Shown here: positions 25,576 through 36,677 of the stretch, piece by piece | Layout: every line of letters begins with the position of its first letter | Position numbering within the stretch: the first letter of the stretch is position 1 | Assembly (NCBI GenBank): GCA_022354845.1 | Contig: CP031970.1 | Location: 1,426,001-1,490,000, forward strand | DNA length: 64,000 bases | Direction: 5' to 3' | Source: Streptococcus suis | GTDB lineage: Bacteria > Bacillota > Bacilli > Lactobacillales > Streptococcaceae | Made by a program: the position numbers and the translations under genes | The notes under the pieces: generated by a model | What the model saw: only the letters and a program-made list of their open reading frames with translations | What the model was told of the DNA's origin: nothing | The model's database searches: none

Positions 25576-25944
25576 ATGTTTGAATCAATGATTTTTTTAA
25601 AGATTGCGGCAATATTATTTCTATTTCTAACTTTGGCACTTTCCATTATAGTTGTCAATTTTTTTAAATTGCAAAAAAGAGGATGGAATTTTGCGGATAT
25701 TGCCTTTCCATTATTTGCCTTTGAGTTTTATCTTATTTCTGACAAGGCTTACTATAGTAGCTTAATACCTCATCTGACCTTCTCACTGTCAGTACTTGCC
25801 ATCGGTCTTTGTCTCTTCTTCTTGCTTCAAAAAAGACAGTTTAACTACAAACGATTTTTCAAAGTATTTTGGAGAGCTGGCTTTATCTTGACATTCCTGA
25901 TGTATTTGGCCTTGGTGATTGCTGTCCTAACTTTAAAAAACTAA
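25576..25944 (+). CDS. DUF3397 family membrane protein
   Basis: This is a 122-aa protein with four hydrophobic helices (AAILFLFLTLALSIIVVNFF, IAFPLFAFEFYLI, LTFSLSVLAIGLCLFFLL, GFILTFLMYLALVIAVLTL), the DUF3397 pattern found in lactobacilli and streptococci. Function unknown. It is transcribed divergently from rplK. Confidence 0.82.
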   Translation: MFESMIFLKIAAILFLFLTLALSIIVVNFFKLQKRGWNFADIAFPLFAFEFYLISDKAYYSSLIPHLTFSLSVLAIGLCLFFLLQKRQFNYKRFFKVFWRAGFILTFLMYLALVIAVLTLKN

Positions 25945-25966
25945 GTTCGAAACTTATCACATACAG

Positions 25967-25994
25967 AAAAAACCTGAAATTTTCAGGTTTTTTT
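25967..25994 (+). terminator. Intrinsic terminator after the DUF3397 gene
   Basis: AAAACCTGAAATTTTCAGGTTTTTTT hairpin, perfectly paired. Confidence 0.85.
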
Positions 25995-25999
25995 ATTTC

Positions 26000-26234
26000 T
26001 TATTTGTTTCGTTCAGCGCGGTATGCCGCAGCCTCTTCTTCTGTAGCCAATACAAAGTGACCAGGCGTAATCTCATGCATCTGACGTTCTTGACCATCTA
26101 ATTCAGCACTTGGATCGTATTCCATATGGACACGATCTTTTTCAAATTCTGGATCCGGTTCAGGGATAGCAGAAAGCAAACTCTTCGTGTACGGATGAAT
26201 TGGATCATTTTTTAATATACGTAATATATATTAG
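26000..26234 (-). pseudogene. C-terminal remnant of an oligopeptide ABC transporter ATPase (Opp/Ami type)
   Basis: The reverse frame reads KNDPIHPYTKSLLSAIPEPD, the hallmark HPYTxxLLxAIPxPD of OppD/OppF-type ATPases. A tail of ~45 residues (DGQERQMHEITPGHFVLATE) follows, to the stop at 26000. Walker A, signature and Walker B regions are all missing; an in-frame stop lies at ~26234. It is a 3' scar of a deletion. Confidence 0.85.
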
Positions 26235-26517
26235 CACCTGTTGTGGCATACTTATTTTTTATACTAATCGCGAATTATGTTTTCGTAAACACTTGACAAC
26301 ATTCGTTTTTACCCCTATTTCTCAAAAGTCTGATCTGTGAAATTATACAGTATATGACATACTTTGTATCCTTTACACATAATGTTGGTTTTTATTACAT
26401 TGAAGCATAAAATTATTTGACAAAAAAAGTAATTAGCTGTTTACTAACTACTTTTATTCCAATCAATGGTTCAAATTTTATTAGAACTTGCTCAAATTCC
26501 TTCAAGTAATGACGAAA
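26235..26517. other. Gene-free AT-rich stretch next to the Opp remnant
   Basis: No convincing frame on either strand. A TTGACA occurs near 26293, but no matching -10 drives a recognisable gene. Probably decayed sequence left by the deletion that removed the Opp ATPase. Confidence 0.5.
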
Positions 26518-26904
26518 TTATTCATGTATTTCTAATGGAAGACCATCTGGATCAAAGAAAAATGCCATTTTTTTTCCGTCAAAATCATCTGTTCGTACGT
26601 TCTCATGTCGTATTCCCTGAGCGTCAAACTCACTTAAACATCTTTCAACATTCTCAACTCTAAACGCAAGGTGACGAAGACCTGTATGCTCTGGATTTGG
26701 CATAGCTGGTCGCTTTGGGGCATCTGGTTTAATGAAAATTTCCAAAACCAGATTACCTTTTCTTACATTAAAAAGAATATCCTTTTTTTCTGGACGGATA
26801 TGCTCGTCAAGTTGTTCGAACCCTAACTTTTCAACATAAAATTCCCTTGTATTTTCATAATTGCTACCAATGATAGCAATATGGTGTACAGTATCAAGTT
26901 TCAT
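26518..26904 (-). CDS. VOC (glyoxalase/dioxygenase) superfamily protein
   Basis: This 128-aa protein has the two beta-alpha-beta-beta-beta units of the VOC fold (VHHIAIIGSNYENTREFYVEK; GLRHLAFRVENVERCL; a final FFFDPDGLPLEIHE). The metal-ligand pattern His/Glu (HHIAI, LEIFI, RHLAF, LEIHE) is retained, so a metal enzyme of glyoxalase I or related type is likely. It starts by one-base overlap with ftsK. Confidence 0.85.
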   Translation of the reverse strand: MKLDTVHHIAIIGSNYENTREFYVEKLGFEQLDEHIRPEKKDILFNVRKGNLVLEIFIKPDAPKRPAMPNPEHTGLRHLAFRVENVERCLSEFDAQGIRHENVRTDDFDGKKMAFFFDPDGLPLEIHE

Positions 26905-29279
26905 TATTGCGTTTCTAATACCTTTCTTGGTTTTGTTCCTTCTGCAGGTCCGATCACACCAGCAACTTCTAGTTCTTCCATTAATCGAGTCGCCCTATTA
27001 AATCCGACCGATAGCCTACGTTGAATCATCGATGCACTTGCTTTTTGCGTCTCTATGACTAATGCTCTTGCTTCATTATAGAGTGGATCTCCTTCGTTGG
27101 ATCCACCGTTTGCACCGTAATCTGTATCACTGTCAGATACTTCTCCTGGATCAAAGGTCTCATCATATTCTGCGTCAGCCTGATCTTTTACAAATTGAAC
27201 GATACGTTCTACATCATCGTCTGAAATAAAGGACCCTTGTAAACGCATTGGTGCAGATTCTCCAATTGGATGGAATAGCATGTCCCCCCGTCCAAGCAGT
27301 TTTTCTGCTCCATTCTCACCTAAAATAGTCCGTGAATCCGTACCTGATGCCACAGCAAAAGCAATACGAGATGGAACATTTGCCTTAATTAGACCAGAGA
27401 TAACGTCTACTGAAGGACGTTGTGTTGCTAAAATCATATGAATACCCGCGGCACGGGCTTTTTGACCAAGACGTATAATTGCGTCTTCAACTTCCTTGCT
27501 AGCTACCATCATCAAATCTGCCAATTCATCTACGATAACGACGATAAGTGGTAATGGAATTTGTTTTTCGTCAGAACGGCTGTTAAATTCTTCCACTTTG
27601 GCATTGTAGCCTTCTAAATTTCTAACCCCCACTTGGCTGAAAAGTTCGTACCGTTTTTCCATTTCGTCAACGACTTTTTGAAGGGCACGCGCTGCTTTTC
27701 GTGGATTGGTTACAACAGGAATTAATAAATGAGGAATATCATTGTAAACCGATAACTCTACCATTTTAGGGTCAATCATCATGAACTTCACTTGGTCTGG
27801 GCTTGCTTTCATCAAAATAGATGAAATGATTCCATTGACTGCCACTGATTTCCCCGATCCTGTCGAGCCAGCAACTAACAAGTGGGGCATCCGTGTCAAA
27901 TCAAACGAACGCACCGTCCCATTGACAGCTTTACCAAGCGGAATTTCTAACAATTTAGCTGGGTCTGTCATGGATTGTTCCCATAATTCTCGGAAAGGCA
28001 CCATTGCCACTTCTGTATTAGGAACTTCGATACCGACTAAAGACTTCCCGGGAATAGGGGCTTCAATCCGAACATCTTTAGCAGCTAAGGCAAGAGCCAG
28101 ATCATCTGCCAAATTAGAAATACGACTGACTCGAACCCCAACAGCTGGTTTCAACTCATACCGAGTTACAGAAGGTCCAATTTCTGCCCGTTCAACAACT
28201 ACTTTGATACCAAAACTTGCAAAGGTATCTTCTAACACTTTTATGTTCTGACGAACGATTCGCTTCTCATTGGTTTGTCCTTTTACTTTTATTGGGGCAA
28301 ATAAATCAATGGTTGGCAATTTGTAAGCCAATCGTTGCTTGGGTTTAAAATCTATTTGAATGTCAGTATCTTCAACTTCTTCGTCTGCGAGTTCCTGCTG
28401 GTCCTCCATAACTGGAAGCTCATCTTGTGCAAGCATGACTGGAAACTCATCTTCGGGTTCCAAATGATCGTATTCAGAAAAAATTGGTACTTGAACGGGT
28501 TCTTCTATCTCTTTTTCCTCTATGATTTCCTCTGTTTCAAGATCAATTTTTCGTTGAGGAGAGGTGCTTTCATCGGTAACCTCAACTTCATTTTCAATCC
28601 GGAGGCGCTCCTCCTCAAGACGAGCTAATTCTTGCTGGCGTTTTTCTTCTCGTTCAACCCGCTTCTGTGCACGAAGCTCTGCTCTTTTTTCTTGTCTTTC
28701 AGAAAGTCTATCTCTGAAAACTGCCATTCCATCCGCCACTTCATATACAGACCACGGACTCATAAAGAAAATCCCAAAGGCAATCAATAAGAAGCCGATG
28801 AAAAATACTCCAATGTTTGAAAATAAAAACGAAACCGGCAGATAAAGAACATTCCCAACCAGACCACCTCCAAAGAACTCCATCACTTGGAATGATGACA
28901 AGTCTCCAATTGCTAATTTAAGTGTTTGTTGGAATAAATCTTCACCCTTAAAATTCCAGTCAAAATAGGCATGAAATTCAAGCAAGAGTCCTGCAACGAT
29001 TAGCCAAAAACCGGAAATGGTTCCTTCACGGTTCCGAATTTGATTTGGAAGCAAGAAATAAACAAATGCACCCACAATCAAAAGGTAGGCCAAACTACCA
29101 AAAAGCAATCGGAAAATGTTGTAACTGGTTACCCCAAACACTCCCAATCGACTTGCTGTAAATGCTAAAAAAAGGAGACTGATGATGCGTATAACCATCT
29201 TTTTAACACGCTCTTGTTGAACCAGTTCCGCCTTTGTCGGCCGTCTTGTCGCCTTTCCTTTCTTACCTGTCTTTCTCAT
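26904..29279 (-). CDS. ftsK: DNA translocase FtsK/SpoIIIE
   Basis: This is a 791-aa septal DNA pump. Four to five membrane helices occupy residues ~30-175, followed by a charged coiled linker (~185-330; [18 protein letters not shown]). The motor domain has Walker A GSTGSGKS, Walker [15 protein letters not shown] and the [12 protein letters not shown] segment. A C-terminal winged-helix gamma domain ([18 protein letters not shown]) reads KOPS-like polarity sequences. It clears chromosomal DNA from the closing septum. Confidence 0.96.
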   Translation of the reverse strand: MRKTGKKGKATRRPTKAELVQQERVKKMVIRIISLLFLAFTASRLGVFGVTSYNIFRLLFGSLAYLLIVGAFVYFLLPNQIRNREGTISGFWLIVAGLLLEFHAYFDWNFKGEDLFQQTLKLAIGDLSSFQVMEFFGGGLVGNVLYLPVSFLFSNIGVFFIGFLLIAFGIFFMSPWSVYEVADGMAVFRDRLSERQEKRAELRAQKRVEREEKRQQELARLEEERLRIENEVEVTDESTSPQRKIDLETEEIIEEKEIEEPVQVPIFSEYDHLEPEDEFPVMLAQDELPVMEDQQELADEEVEDTDIQIDFKPKQRLAYKLPTIDLFAPIKVKGQTNEKRIVRQNIKVLEDTFASFGIKVVVERAEIGPSVTRYELKPAVGVRVSRISNLADDLALALAAKDVRIEAPIPGKSLVGIEVPNTEVAMVPFRELWEQSMTDPAKLLEIPLGKAVNGTVRSFDLTRMPHLLVAGSTGSGKSVAVNGIISSILMKASPDQVKFMMIDPKMVELSVYNDIPHLLIPVVTNPRKAARALQKVVDEMEKRYELFSQVGVRNLEGYNAKVEEFNSRSDEKQIPLPLIVVIVDELADLMMVASKEVEDAIIRLGQKARAAGIHMILATQRPSVDVISGLIKANVPSRIAFAVASGTDSRTILGENGAEKLLGRGDMLFHPIGESAPMRLQGSFISDDDVERIVQFVKDQADAEYDETFDPGEVSDSDTDYGANGGSNEGDPLYNEARALVIETQKASASMIQRRLSVGFNRATRLMEELEVAGVIGPAEGTKPRKVLETQ

Positions 29280-29362
29280 ATATACCTCAACTTTCTCAAT
29301 CTCCTTATTTTATCATATTTGAGAAGAATTTTCATGATAGAAAAAAGGACCAGCCTTGCTGA

Positions 29363-29902
29363 TCACATTTTTTTCTTCGGATGTTTGTCGATTACTTCGG
29401 GGTGATTGTCTAGTGCTGATTTTCCCTTTTCCGTCAAGGCGTAGCCGCGAACTGAAAAATATGGTGCCAGTTTTTCTTCAGTCAAATACTCCTTAAGTGC
29501 TGCATCAAGATCAGCAACTTTTAACTTGGATAAACCAGTAACTCCTTCTGCTTTGAGAATATTTTTCTTAGCAGTTGAAGTGATGTGATCCAATGAATCA
29601 AAGGCAGACTCAACATAAGCATATCCATCTGTGATTAATTGTTCCATATGTTCTGGACCATTGATACCATAGATATACTCAAAATACTTTGAATAGGGGG
29701 TGGTTGTTTCAAACGTTCCAAAGTTAATGCGCCATAATAAAATGATATCCCCTGGTAGCAGACCTTCTTCTAGACGAACCATATTACGCTTTGGCACCGG
29801 TTTTGCTTCTAATAGCCAGGTCGCAAGATCACGTTCTGGGGAAATATAGGGTTTGACCTCATAGTCATTATACATTTCTGCGATGCGTTGTTCAACAGAC
29901 AT
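29363..29902 (-). CDS. Uncharacterised 179-aa protein
   Basis: Not recognised. It is soluble, with an N-terminal region EVKPYISPERDLATWLLEA, a central RLEEGLLPGDIILLWRI, and a C-terminal helix-extended stretch (KAEGVTGLSKLKVADLDAAL) resembling a SAP/LEM-like helix-turn-helix. The tail is YALTEKGKSALDNHPEVIDK. The GxTxxxKLKVxDL pattern is SAP-like, but this is weak. It starts after GAGG and is preceded by the DUF2500 gene. Confidence 0.65.
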   Translation of the reverse strand: MSVEQRIAEMYNDYEVKPYISPERDLATWLLEAKPVPKRNMVRLEEGLLPGDIILLWRINFGTFETTTPYSKYFEYIYGINGPEHMEQLITDGYAYVESAFDSLDHITSTAKKNILKAEGVTGLSKLKVADLDAALKEYLTEEKLAPYFSVRGYALTEKGKSALDNHPEVIDKHPKKKM

Positions 29903-29976
29903 AATTACCTCACATTATTATCTCTAAATAGTAAGATCATTATACACTATTCCACAGGAAAAACCTAGATTAGTGA

Positions 29977-30333
29977 CTAGGATTTGCGTTCAAAAGAGAG
30001 CATGCGAGTTCCTTGAAAGGTCAATATTCCTTTATCACCTTCCGTTAACAATCCGTATTCATGATCCTTGACACGAAACTCTCTTCTTTGACCATTCCAT
30101 TCAAATGTCAGGTAATAATTGGTCCGGGCTGTTTCATTTCCAAAAACATCCGTTCGCTTTGTGACCAGTAAGGCTTGACAAGTCTCAATTGGTGATTGGT
30201 TATTACGATGCCACTCCATAAAATTTCGAAGGATTTGAAAACATATTAGCCCAATTATGAAAATAAAAACGAAATAAAAAAGAGCCATTTCCCACATAAT
30301 TCCTCCATGTGGACCAAATAAATTTCCAAACAT
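29977..30333 (-). CDS. DUF2500 family membrane protein
   Basis: This 118-aa protein has one N-terminal membrane helix (MALFYFVFIFIIGLICFQIL) and an extracytoplasmic beta domain typical of DUF2500 (CQALLVTKRTDVFG, TNYYLTFEWNGQRREFRV, LLTEGDKGILTFQGTR). Function unknown. Confidence 0.85.
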   Translation of the reverse strand: MFGNLFGPHGGIMWEMALFYFVFIFIIGLICFQILRNFMEWHRNNQSPIETCQALLVTKRTDVFGNETARTNYYLTFEWNGQRREFRVKDHEYGLLTEGDKGILTFQGTRMLSFERKS

Positions 30334-30416
30334 ATGGTAACCTCCTGTTGCATTTATAACAATAGTATATCATATTTAGTTCAGTTAGAAACGATTGATC
30401 TCATCTAGGAGAAAAT

Positions 30417-30445
30417 TTGAAAAAATTAGGAAAACATGGTAGAAT
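30417..30445 (+). promoter_or_regulatory. Promoter of the cyclophilin lipoprotein gene
   Basis: TTGAAA (30417-30422) and TAGAAT (30440-30445) with a 17-base spacer, 35 bases before the start. Confidence 0.65.
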
Positions 30446-30480
30446 GTGCATAATTAATAAGAACCAGAAAGGTATTTTCT

Positions 30481-31281
30481 ATGAAGAAAGCAATACTGTT
30501 TTTACTGACATCCAGTTTATTTCTAACTGCCTGCGGAAATAGCTCATCAACTTCAGATTCCTCCAGCTCCACAAGTTCAACATCTGTAGCATCTACAACT
30601 ACGGATACGACAGCATCAAGTCAATATGCAAAGGATTTGGCTTATGCGATCAACAATCCATCTGCTTCCTTTCCACAATTGTCAACTGATATAGCTGAAA
30701 ATGAGGCTGCCGTTAAAATCAAGACAACTGAAGGGGATATTACTATCAAACTCTTCCCTGAGCAGGCACCTTTGACCGTTGAAAATTTCTTAACCCATGC
30801 AAAGGAAGGATACTATGACGGCACCATCTTCCATCGTGTCATTAAAGACTTTATGATTCAAGGTGGAGATCCACTTGGAAATGGTACTGGTGGTGAATCT
30901 ATCTGGGCAGGAAAAGATACGACCATCGATGCTGGAAATGGTTTCAAAGATGAGTTTTCAGCCTTCCTTTACAATATTCGTGGCTCGCTTTCGATGGCCA
31001 ATGCTGGTACCGGTACAAATGGTAGCCAATTCTTTATCAACCAAAATACCACAGACATGTCAAGCCAACTTTCTAGTTCCAGCTATCCTGGTAAGATTGT
31101 TGAAGCCTATAAAAAAGGTGGAAATCCAAACTTAGATAGCAAACATACTGTATTTGGTCAAGTGATTGATGGAATGGATGTCGTCGACAAGATTGCTTCT
31201 GTTGAGACGGATGACAATGATAAACCAAAAACAGATGTTAAGATTGAGTCAATTGAGATCATTAAAGACTACACTAACTAG
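30481..31281 (+). CDS. Surface lipoprotein peptidyl-prolyl cis-trans isomerase (cyclophilin, SlrA/PpiA type)
   Basis: This 266-aa protein has a lipoprotein signal peptide with lipobox LTAC (Cys ~18) and a Ser/Thr-rich linker (~20-50). The cyclophilin domain ([56 protein letters not shown]) retains the Arg and Phe-x-x-Gln core. It catalyses prolyl isomerisation of exported proteins at the membrane surface. SlrA of pneumococcus is the best-known homologue and affects adhesion. Confidence 0.93.
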   Translation: MKKAILFLLTSSLFLTACGNSSSTSDSSSSTSSTSVASTTTDTTASSQYAKDLAYAINNPSASFPQLSTDIAENEAAVKIKTTEGDITIKLFPEQAPLTVENFLTHAKEGYYDGTIFHRVIKDFMIQGGDPLGNGTGGESIWAGKDTTIDAGNGFKDEFSAFLYNIRGSLSMANAGTGTNGSQFFINQNTTDMSSQLSSSSYPGKIVEAYKKGGNPNLDSKHTVFGQVIDGMDVVDKIASVETDDNDKPKTDVKIESIEIIKDYTN

Positions 31282-31282
31282 G

Positions 31283-31478
31283 TCAGACCAATAAAAAATG
31301 AGTCTGAGCAAAAAGCCCAGCACTGCTTCTCAAAGTCAGTGTCAACATCTCAGCGCAGTGGTTGATTGGCAGATTTGTTCGTGTTTTACACTCCAAATCT
31401 GACCTAATCAACTGTGCGGGGGTGGGAAGACGAACTATTCTATGAATAGTCGAGTTCTTTCCCACTCCCATTTTTTTT
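31283..31478. repeat. Dispersed streptococcal intergenic repeat with terminal hairpin
   Basis: The stretch CATCTCAGCGCAGTGGTTGATT ... GTGGGAAGACGAACTATTC is related to CGTCTCAGCACAGTGATAGATTGC ... GGTGGGAAATAAAAC at 40530-40600. The last 60 bases form a long hairpin (GGGTGGGAA...TTCCCACTCC) followed by eight T, acting as terminator for the cyclophilin gene. Confidence 0.6.
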
Positions 31479-31491
31479 ACGATTGCTTTCC

Positions 31492-32022
31492 TTATTTTCC
31501 ATTATATAAACCTTTGAATACTTGATAGAGGATTGGTACAGCAATGATGGTCGTAATTGCAGTGCCATAGGTTCCTAAGATTCTACCCAATGCTGCGAGG
31601 AAGGAAGCTGAGAAGGTTAACCCTCCGACAAAACTTCCCGTTAATGTATACTTCAATAGGTTCAAGATAATTTTTGTAATTGCCGCAACAATTCCAACCA
31701 AAATAATATTAGTTAAGCGGTCATTTTTCTTGAGGAATTTCTCATAAAATAAATGCAAAATGAAGCAGACGATGAGCGATTCTAAAATGGTAATCCAAGC
31801 GACTGAAGCATAACCAGATAGTAAATCAAAGATGCCTAGACCAAGTGACGCTGCCACAGCTCCTTTTTTAGCTCCAAATAGTAAAACTCCTACCACTACT
31901 AAAGCATTGCCTAAGTGAACAAATTGACTCCCAAATGGAATGCGAATAAAGAAGACAACCACACAAATAAGGGCTGCAAATAAACTAACTTCGGTTAATT
32001 GACGTAATTGATTCTGTTTCAT
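31492..32022 (-). CDS. ECF transporter S component, probably for vitamin B6
   Basis: This 176-aa protein has six hydrophobic helices typical of ECF S components (LFAALICVVVFFIRIPFG, HLGNALVVVGVLLFGAKKGA; the ALVxVGxLLFGxKxGA region follows the family pattern). It overlaps the stop of a pyridoxine/pyridoxamine-type kinase gene by four bases (ATGA), which points to a B6 vitamer as substrate (PdxU-like). Energising EcfA/A'/T must be encoded elsewhere. Confidence 0.8.
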   Translation of the reverse strand: MKQNQLRQLTEVSLFAALICVVVFFIRIPFGSQFVHLGNALVVVGVLLFGAKKGAVAASLGLGIFDLLSGYASVAWITILESLIVCFILHLFYEKFLKKNDRLTNIILVGIVAAITKIILNLLKYTLTGSFVGGLTFSASFLAALGRILGTYGTAITTIIAVPILYQVFKGLYNGK

Positions 32023-32867
32023 AATTTCTCCTTTAATGTTTGAAATGTTTCTTGTAACTCTGCTAAAAATGGCTCAAAATAAATCCCTAACTTTAGGTCT
32101 CGATTCAATGAAAGGGTTTGTCTTAAGCTTTTGTCAATAAATTCTAAAGCAAGAGGGATAGCTTGATGGAGATTGATTTGTTCAATGGTTGCTACTGCTA
32201 ACAAGGTAGATAGAATATCACCTGTTCCAAAGAAATTTGCTGGATATTTTTTAGACAAATAGGTAGTAATTTCCCCTGTTTCCTGCTGAAAATAGGCTAC
32301 ACCTATTTGGCTATCATCAAAGGAAATTCCTGTCAGTACAATATCTGCTGTCACTTGCTTTGCCAAGGCCTCCAATAAGTCTTCAATCACCGAAAAATCA
32401 TAGTGTTCTCCAACATATTCCCGACCAGTTAACAACGCAGCCTCTGTCAAATTTGGAAGAATGAGCTTGGCCGACTGAGTTAATTCTTTCATGGCCTCTA
32501 CATAGGATGATGTAAAACCTGTATACAGTCTTCCACTGTCACCCATAATCGGATCTACAATCAATGGTGTCTTTGTTTGCTTGGCGTACATTGCCAATTG
32601 TCTAAGCTGCTGAGGATTTCTACAATAACCTGACAGAATTCCCGCTACTTTTACATTCAATTTCTTCCACTGTCTAAAATAGGCACGATTCAAGTCAGTC
32701 ATATCTTCAATGACAACATCTGGAAAACCGCCTGTGTGTGAGGATAAAAGAACTGTAGGTAAAAGCATTGTTTCTACCTGACAAACTGCTGCAATTGGGA
32801 TACTAGTTGCTAGTGCAACCTTACCAACACCAGGTAAGTCGTTCGCAAGCAATAATCGCTGAACCAT
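32019..32867 (-). CDS. Pyridoxal/pyridoxamine kinase (PdxY/PdxK-like, ribokinase fold)
   Basis: This 282-aa ribokinase-fold kinase has NDLPGVGKVALATSIP at the N-terminus, PLIVDPIMGDSGRLY (substrate pocket) and KYPANFFGTGDILSTLLA with the catalytic GTGD. It phosphorylates B6 vitamers. It lies directly ahead of the S component in an apparent salvage operon, with a strong AGGAGG ribosome-binding site. Confidence 0.85.
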   Translation of the reverse strand: MVQRLLLANDLPGVGKVALATSIPIAAVCQVETMLLPTVLLSSHTGGFPDVVIEDMTDLNRAYFRQWKKLNVKVAGILSGYCRNPQQLRQLAMYAKQTKTPLIVDPIMGDSGRLYTGFTSSYVEAMKELTQSAKLILPNLTEAALLTGREYVGEHYDFSVIEDLLEALAKQVTADIVLTGISFDDSQIGVAYFQQETGEITTYLSKKYPANFFGTGDILSTLLAVATIEQINLHQAIPLALEFIDKSLRQTLSLNRDLKLGIYFEPFLAELQETFQTLKEKL

Positions 32868-33001
32868 AACAACCTCCTAAATTATTTTTCATAAACAAAA
32901 TTGTAAAGTATTATCATACATTTTTCAATATTACATATCCACAACTGTATGGGGACAGATGCCTAAAACCTTATTATGTTGGGCTAAAATTACTGCATAA
33001 G

Positions 33002-33030
33002 AAAAACAGTAACAATTTTTTGCTACTGTC
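33002..33030 (-). terminator. Intrinsic terminator after mtnN
   Basis: GACAGTAGCAAAAAATTGTTACTGTT followed by TTTC on the reverse strand, just past the mtnN stop. Confidence 0.7.
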
Positions 33031-33063
33031 ATCCTATTTCAATGTATTGTTGTCAAAACCTGC

Positions 33064-33753
33064 TTAATTTTTCTCCAGAAAGGCAATCAGGGTCTGGGCA
33101 GAACGTTCTCCTGCTTGAATGATAAATTCATCAAAGGTAATATTGGCATCTCCCTGAGCTGTGTCACTCATGGCACGGATAACCAAGAATGGCTTACCTG
33201 TATTGACAGCTGCTTGAGCGATAGCTGCTCCTTCCATCTCTACGGCAAGGACTTCTGGGAAATGAGTTTTGATCGTAGTAATTCTCTCCTGACCTGCGAT
33301 AAAACTGTCACCCGTCACAATCAGACCCACATGGTTAATGATTTCCTGCTCTGCTAAAACGGTTCTCAGCTGTTCTAACAAGGCTTGATCTGCTGGATAA
33401 TACAATTCCTGCCCTGCCATTTGTCCGTAAGCATAGCCAAAAGCTGTCACATCGACATCGTGGTATGCCAATTGATTTGCTACAACCACATCACCAATAG
33501 CTATACCGTCAGCAACAGCTCCGGCTGAGCCTGTATTAACAATGACATCAACTGCAAAATGGTCTGCCAAAATAGCAACAGACATGGCTGACATTACCTT
33601 TCCAATACCTGATTGGACGAGAACTACATCATGTTGACCGATTTGTCCCTGATAGTAGGTTCGACCCAAAACGATGGTTTCTGTTCCATCTTGTAGATGC
33701 TCTACAAGAATCTTTAATTCTTGTGGCATGGCTGCGATAATTCCAAATTTCAT
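33064..33753 (-). CDS. mtnN: 5'-methylthioadenosine/S-adenosylhomocysteine nucleosidase
   Basis: This 229-aa enzyme (normal length) has GIIAAMPQELKIL at the start, VTGDSFIAG, and VEMEGAAIAQAA with the catalytic Glu; RAMSDTA carries the catalytic Asp. It cleaves MTA and SAH, feeding the activated methyl cycle and AI-2 synthesis. The ATG at 33753 is chosen by family alignment; the open frame to 33813 overlaps macP. Confidence 0.95.
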   Translation of the reverse strand: MKFGIIAAMPQELKILVEHLQDGTETIVLGRTYYQGQIGQHDVVLVQSGIGKVMSAMSVAILADHFAVDVIVNTGSAGAVADGIAIGDVVVANQLAYHDVDVTAFGYAYGQMAGQELYYPADQALLEQLRTVLAEQEIINHVGLIVTGDSFIAGQERITTIKTHFPEVLAVEMEGAAIAQAAVNTGKPFLVIRAMSDTAQGDANITFDEFIIQAGERSAQTLIAFLEKN

Positions 33754-33761
33754 CTCTTCTC

Positions 33762-34082
33762 CTAAATAAATAATACTGCAATGATAAAGATAATCAGCAA
33801 GATAATAACCCAAAAAAGGATTTTATTCACTTTACTACGGAATGCTTCTCTTTTGATGGTTTCAATACGACGACTTTTTACCACACTAGGTTTGACTGGA
33901 ATTCGGATTGTTTGCCCTTCCTCATACCCTTGATACTCTTCGTCTAGATAAGGCTCAAATACATTGTCATCCATTGATACATCTTGATTTGGACGATAAT
34001 GTCCAAATTGATTTGATTGACCTGAATACTGATTCTTTTTCACTTTCTCTAAAATATCATCCGTTAACAAGGGCTTCCTCAT
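33762..34082 (-). CDS. macP: Cell wall synthase accessory phosphoprotein MacP
   Basis: This 106-aa bitopic protein starts MRKPLLTDDILEK and ends in a single membrane helix (ILFWVIILLIIFIIAVLFI), preceded by the basic VVKSRRIETIKREAFRSKVN segment characteristic of MacP. In pneumococcus MacP is a StkP substrate that activates the class A penicillin-binding protein PBP2a. The neighbourhood glmU-nudix-macP-mtnN is the pneumococcal order. Thr residues in the N-terminal part are candidate phosphosites. Confidence 0.9.
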   Translation of the reverse strand: MRKPLLTDDILEKVKKNQYSGQSNQFGHYRPNQDVSMDDNVFEPYLDEEYQGYEEGQTIRIPVKPSVVKSRRIETIKREAFRSKVNKILFWVIILLIIFIIAVLFI

Positions 34083-34090
34083 GCCTTAAC

Positions 34091-34636
34091 CTACTTTCTC
34101 ATGAGTTGTAAATATTGCACAGCCATGATGGTCTTTGCATCACAAATCTCGCCAGTAGCCACCAAGTTCAAAGCCTCTTCCAAGCTTACCTCATGTAATT
34201 CGATAACCTCATCTTCATCCATTGGACGTGGATTTTCAACTTTGACCAGATGGTCAGCTAAATACAAGCGAATTCGCTCATTGCAAAAACCGATAGCTGA
34301 GTAAAAATCTGCTAACAATGTCAGTTTGTCGCTGGAGTAACCTGTCTCTTCTTCTAATTCCCGCAAGGTAGCATCTTCCAGCGTATCTTCTTCACCTAAT
34401 TCCAACTTACCTGCAGGAATCTCATAAATGGCACGTTCAATCGCTTTCCGGTACTGTTTCACCAAAATCATTTTTCCCTCTGGCGTCACAGCTAATACGC
34501 AAACTGCTCCTCTATGAAAAACTAATTCGCGCTGGCTTATCTTACCATCTGGGAGTTGGACATCATCCACTACTACATCAAAAATGTGTCCCTTAAAAAT
34601 CTCTGTCCGCTGAACTGTTTTTTCTTCAAAATTCAT
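34091..34636 (-). CDS. nudF: NUDIX hydrolase (ADP-ribose pyrophosphatase type)
   Basis: This 181-aa protein has the Nudix box visible as GEEDTLEDATLRELEEETGY with correct spacing after PAGKLEL. It hydrolyses ADP-ribose and related nucleotide sugars. The ATG at 34636 (MNFEEKTVQRTE) is chosen; an upstream extension runs into glmU. It lies between glmU and macP as in pneumococcus. Confidence 0.92.
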   Translation of the reverse strand: MNFEEKTVQRTEIFKGHIFDVVVDDVQLPDGKISQRELVFHRGAVCVLAVTPEGKMILVKQYRKAIERAIYEIPAGKLELGEEDTLEDATLRELEEETGYSSDKLTLLADFYSAIGFCNERIRLYLADHLVKVENPRPMDEDEVIELHEVSLEEALNLVATGEICDAKTIMAVQYLQLMRK

Positions 34637-34646
34637 ATATATATAC

Positions 34647-36158
<1,512 letters not shown>

Positions 36159-36206
36159 CTAGTATTAGAAAACAAACTACAGGTTGATTGCATCCAATAG
36201 AATTGT

Positions 36207-36677
36207 CTATTTAGGGTAAACCAATTCAAATTCTTCACAGACGACTAGCATATCTTCTGAGAAGGAAAGGCCTGCTTCTGCCAGCCAGATAGTGAAAAGG
36301 TCTTCATGAACCTGTCGCCAGTGGATCAGACTTTTCGCTTTTATGTCAGACAAGTCACCTCCCTGACGGAACTCGCCCTCCTTATAGGCATGTTCTTTCG
36401 TCACTTGGGAAAAGGGCGTCACATAGACCTTGGTGGTCTGGATAATGCACACAGCCTTACCTTGTCCGTCCAGAATGATGTCATAGCCACCAGCTGTTGG
36501 GACATCTTCTCCCTCTACTGCATAGAGGGCATGGGCAGAGCTGGTCGAAGTTTTTATGCCCCTGGCCACCAAATCGGCCAGTCGATCAGCTTCCGCCCCA
36601 AAGGCCCAGGGCTCCGGCTCAGAACCAGCTTGGGAATTGATTGCAAGAAATTCTTGCCAGAGTTGTGTTGGTGTCAT
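36207..36677 (-). CDS. ASCH domain protein
   Basis: This 156-aa protein has a PUA-related ASCH fold (FGAEADRLADLVARGIKTSTSS; VPTAGGYDIILDGQGKAVCI; FELVYP tail). ASCH proteins are proposed RNA-binding or nucleoside-processing enzymes; some hydrolyse N4-acetylcytidine. The start overlaps the GNAT stop by four bases. Last gene of the operon. Confidence 0.88.
   Translation of the reverse strand: MTPTQLWQEFLAINSQAGSEPEPWAFGAEADRLADLVARGIKTSTSSAHALYAVEGEDVPTAGGYDIILDGQGKAVCIIQTTKVYVTPFSQVTKEHAYKEGEFRQGGDLSDIKAKSLIHWRQVHEDLFTIWLAEAGLSFSEDMLVVCEEFELVYPK

Noticed and set aside
32868..33001. Riboswitch upstream of the B6 kinase
   Set aside because: The upstream side of the kinase (right of 32867) is a short AT-rich gap with no recognisable conserved fold.
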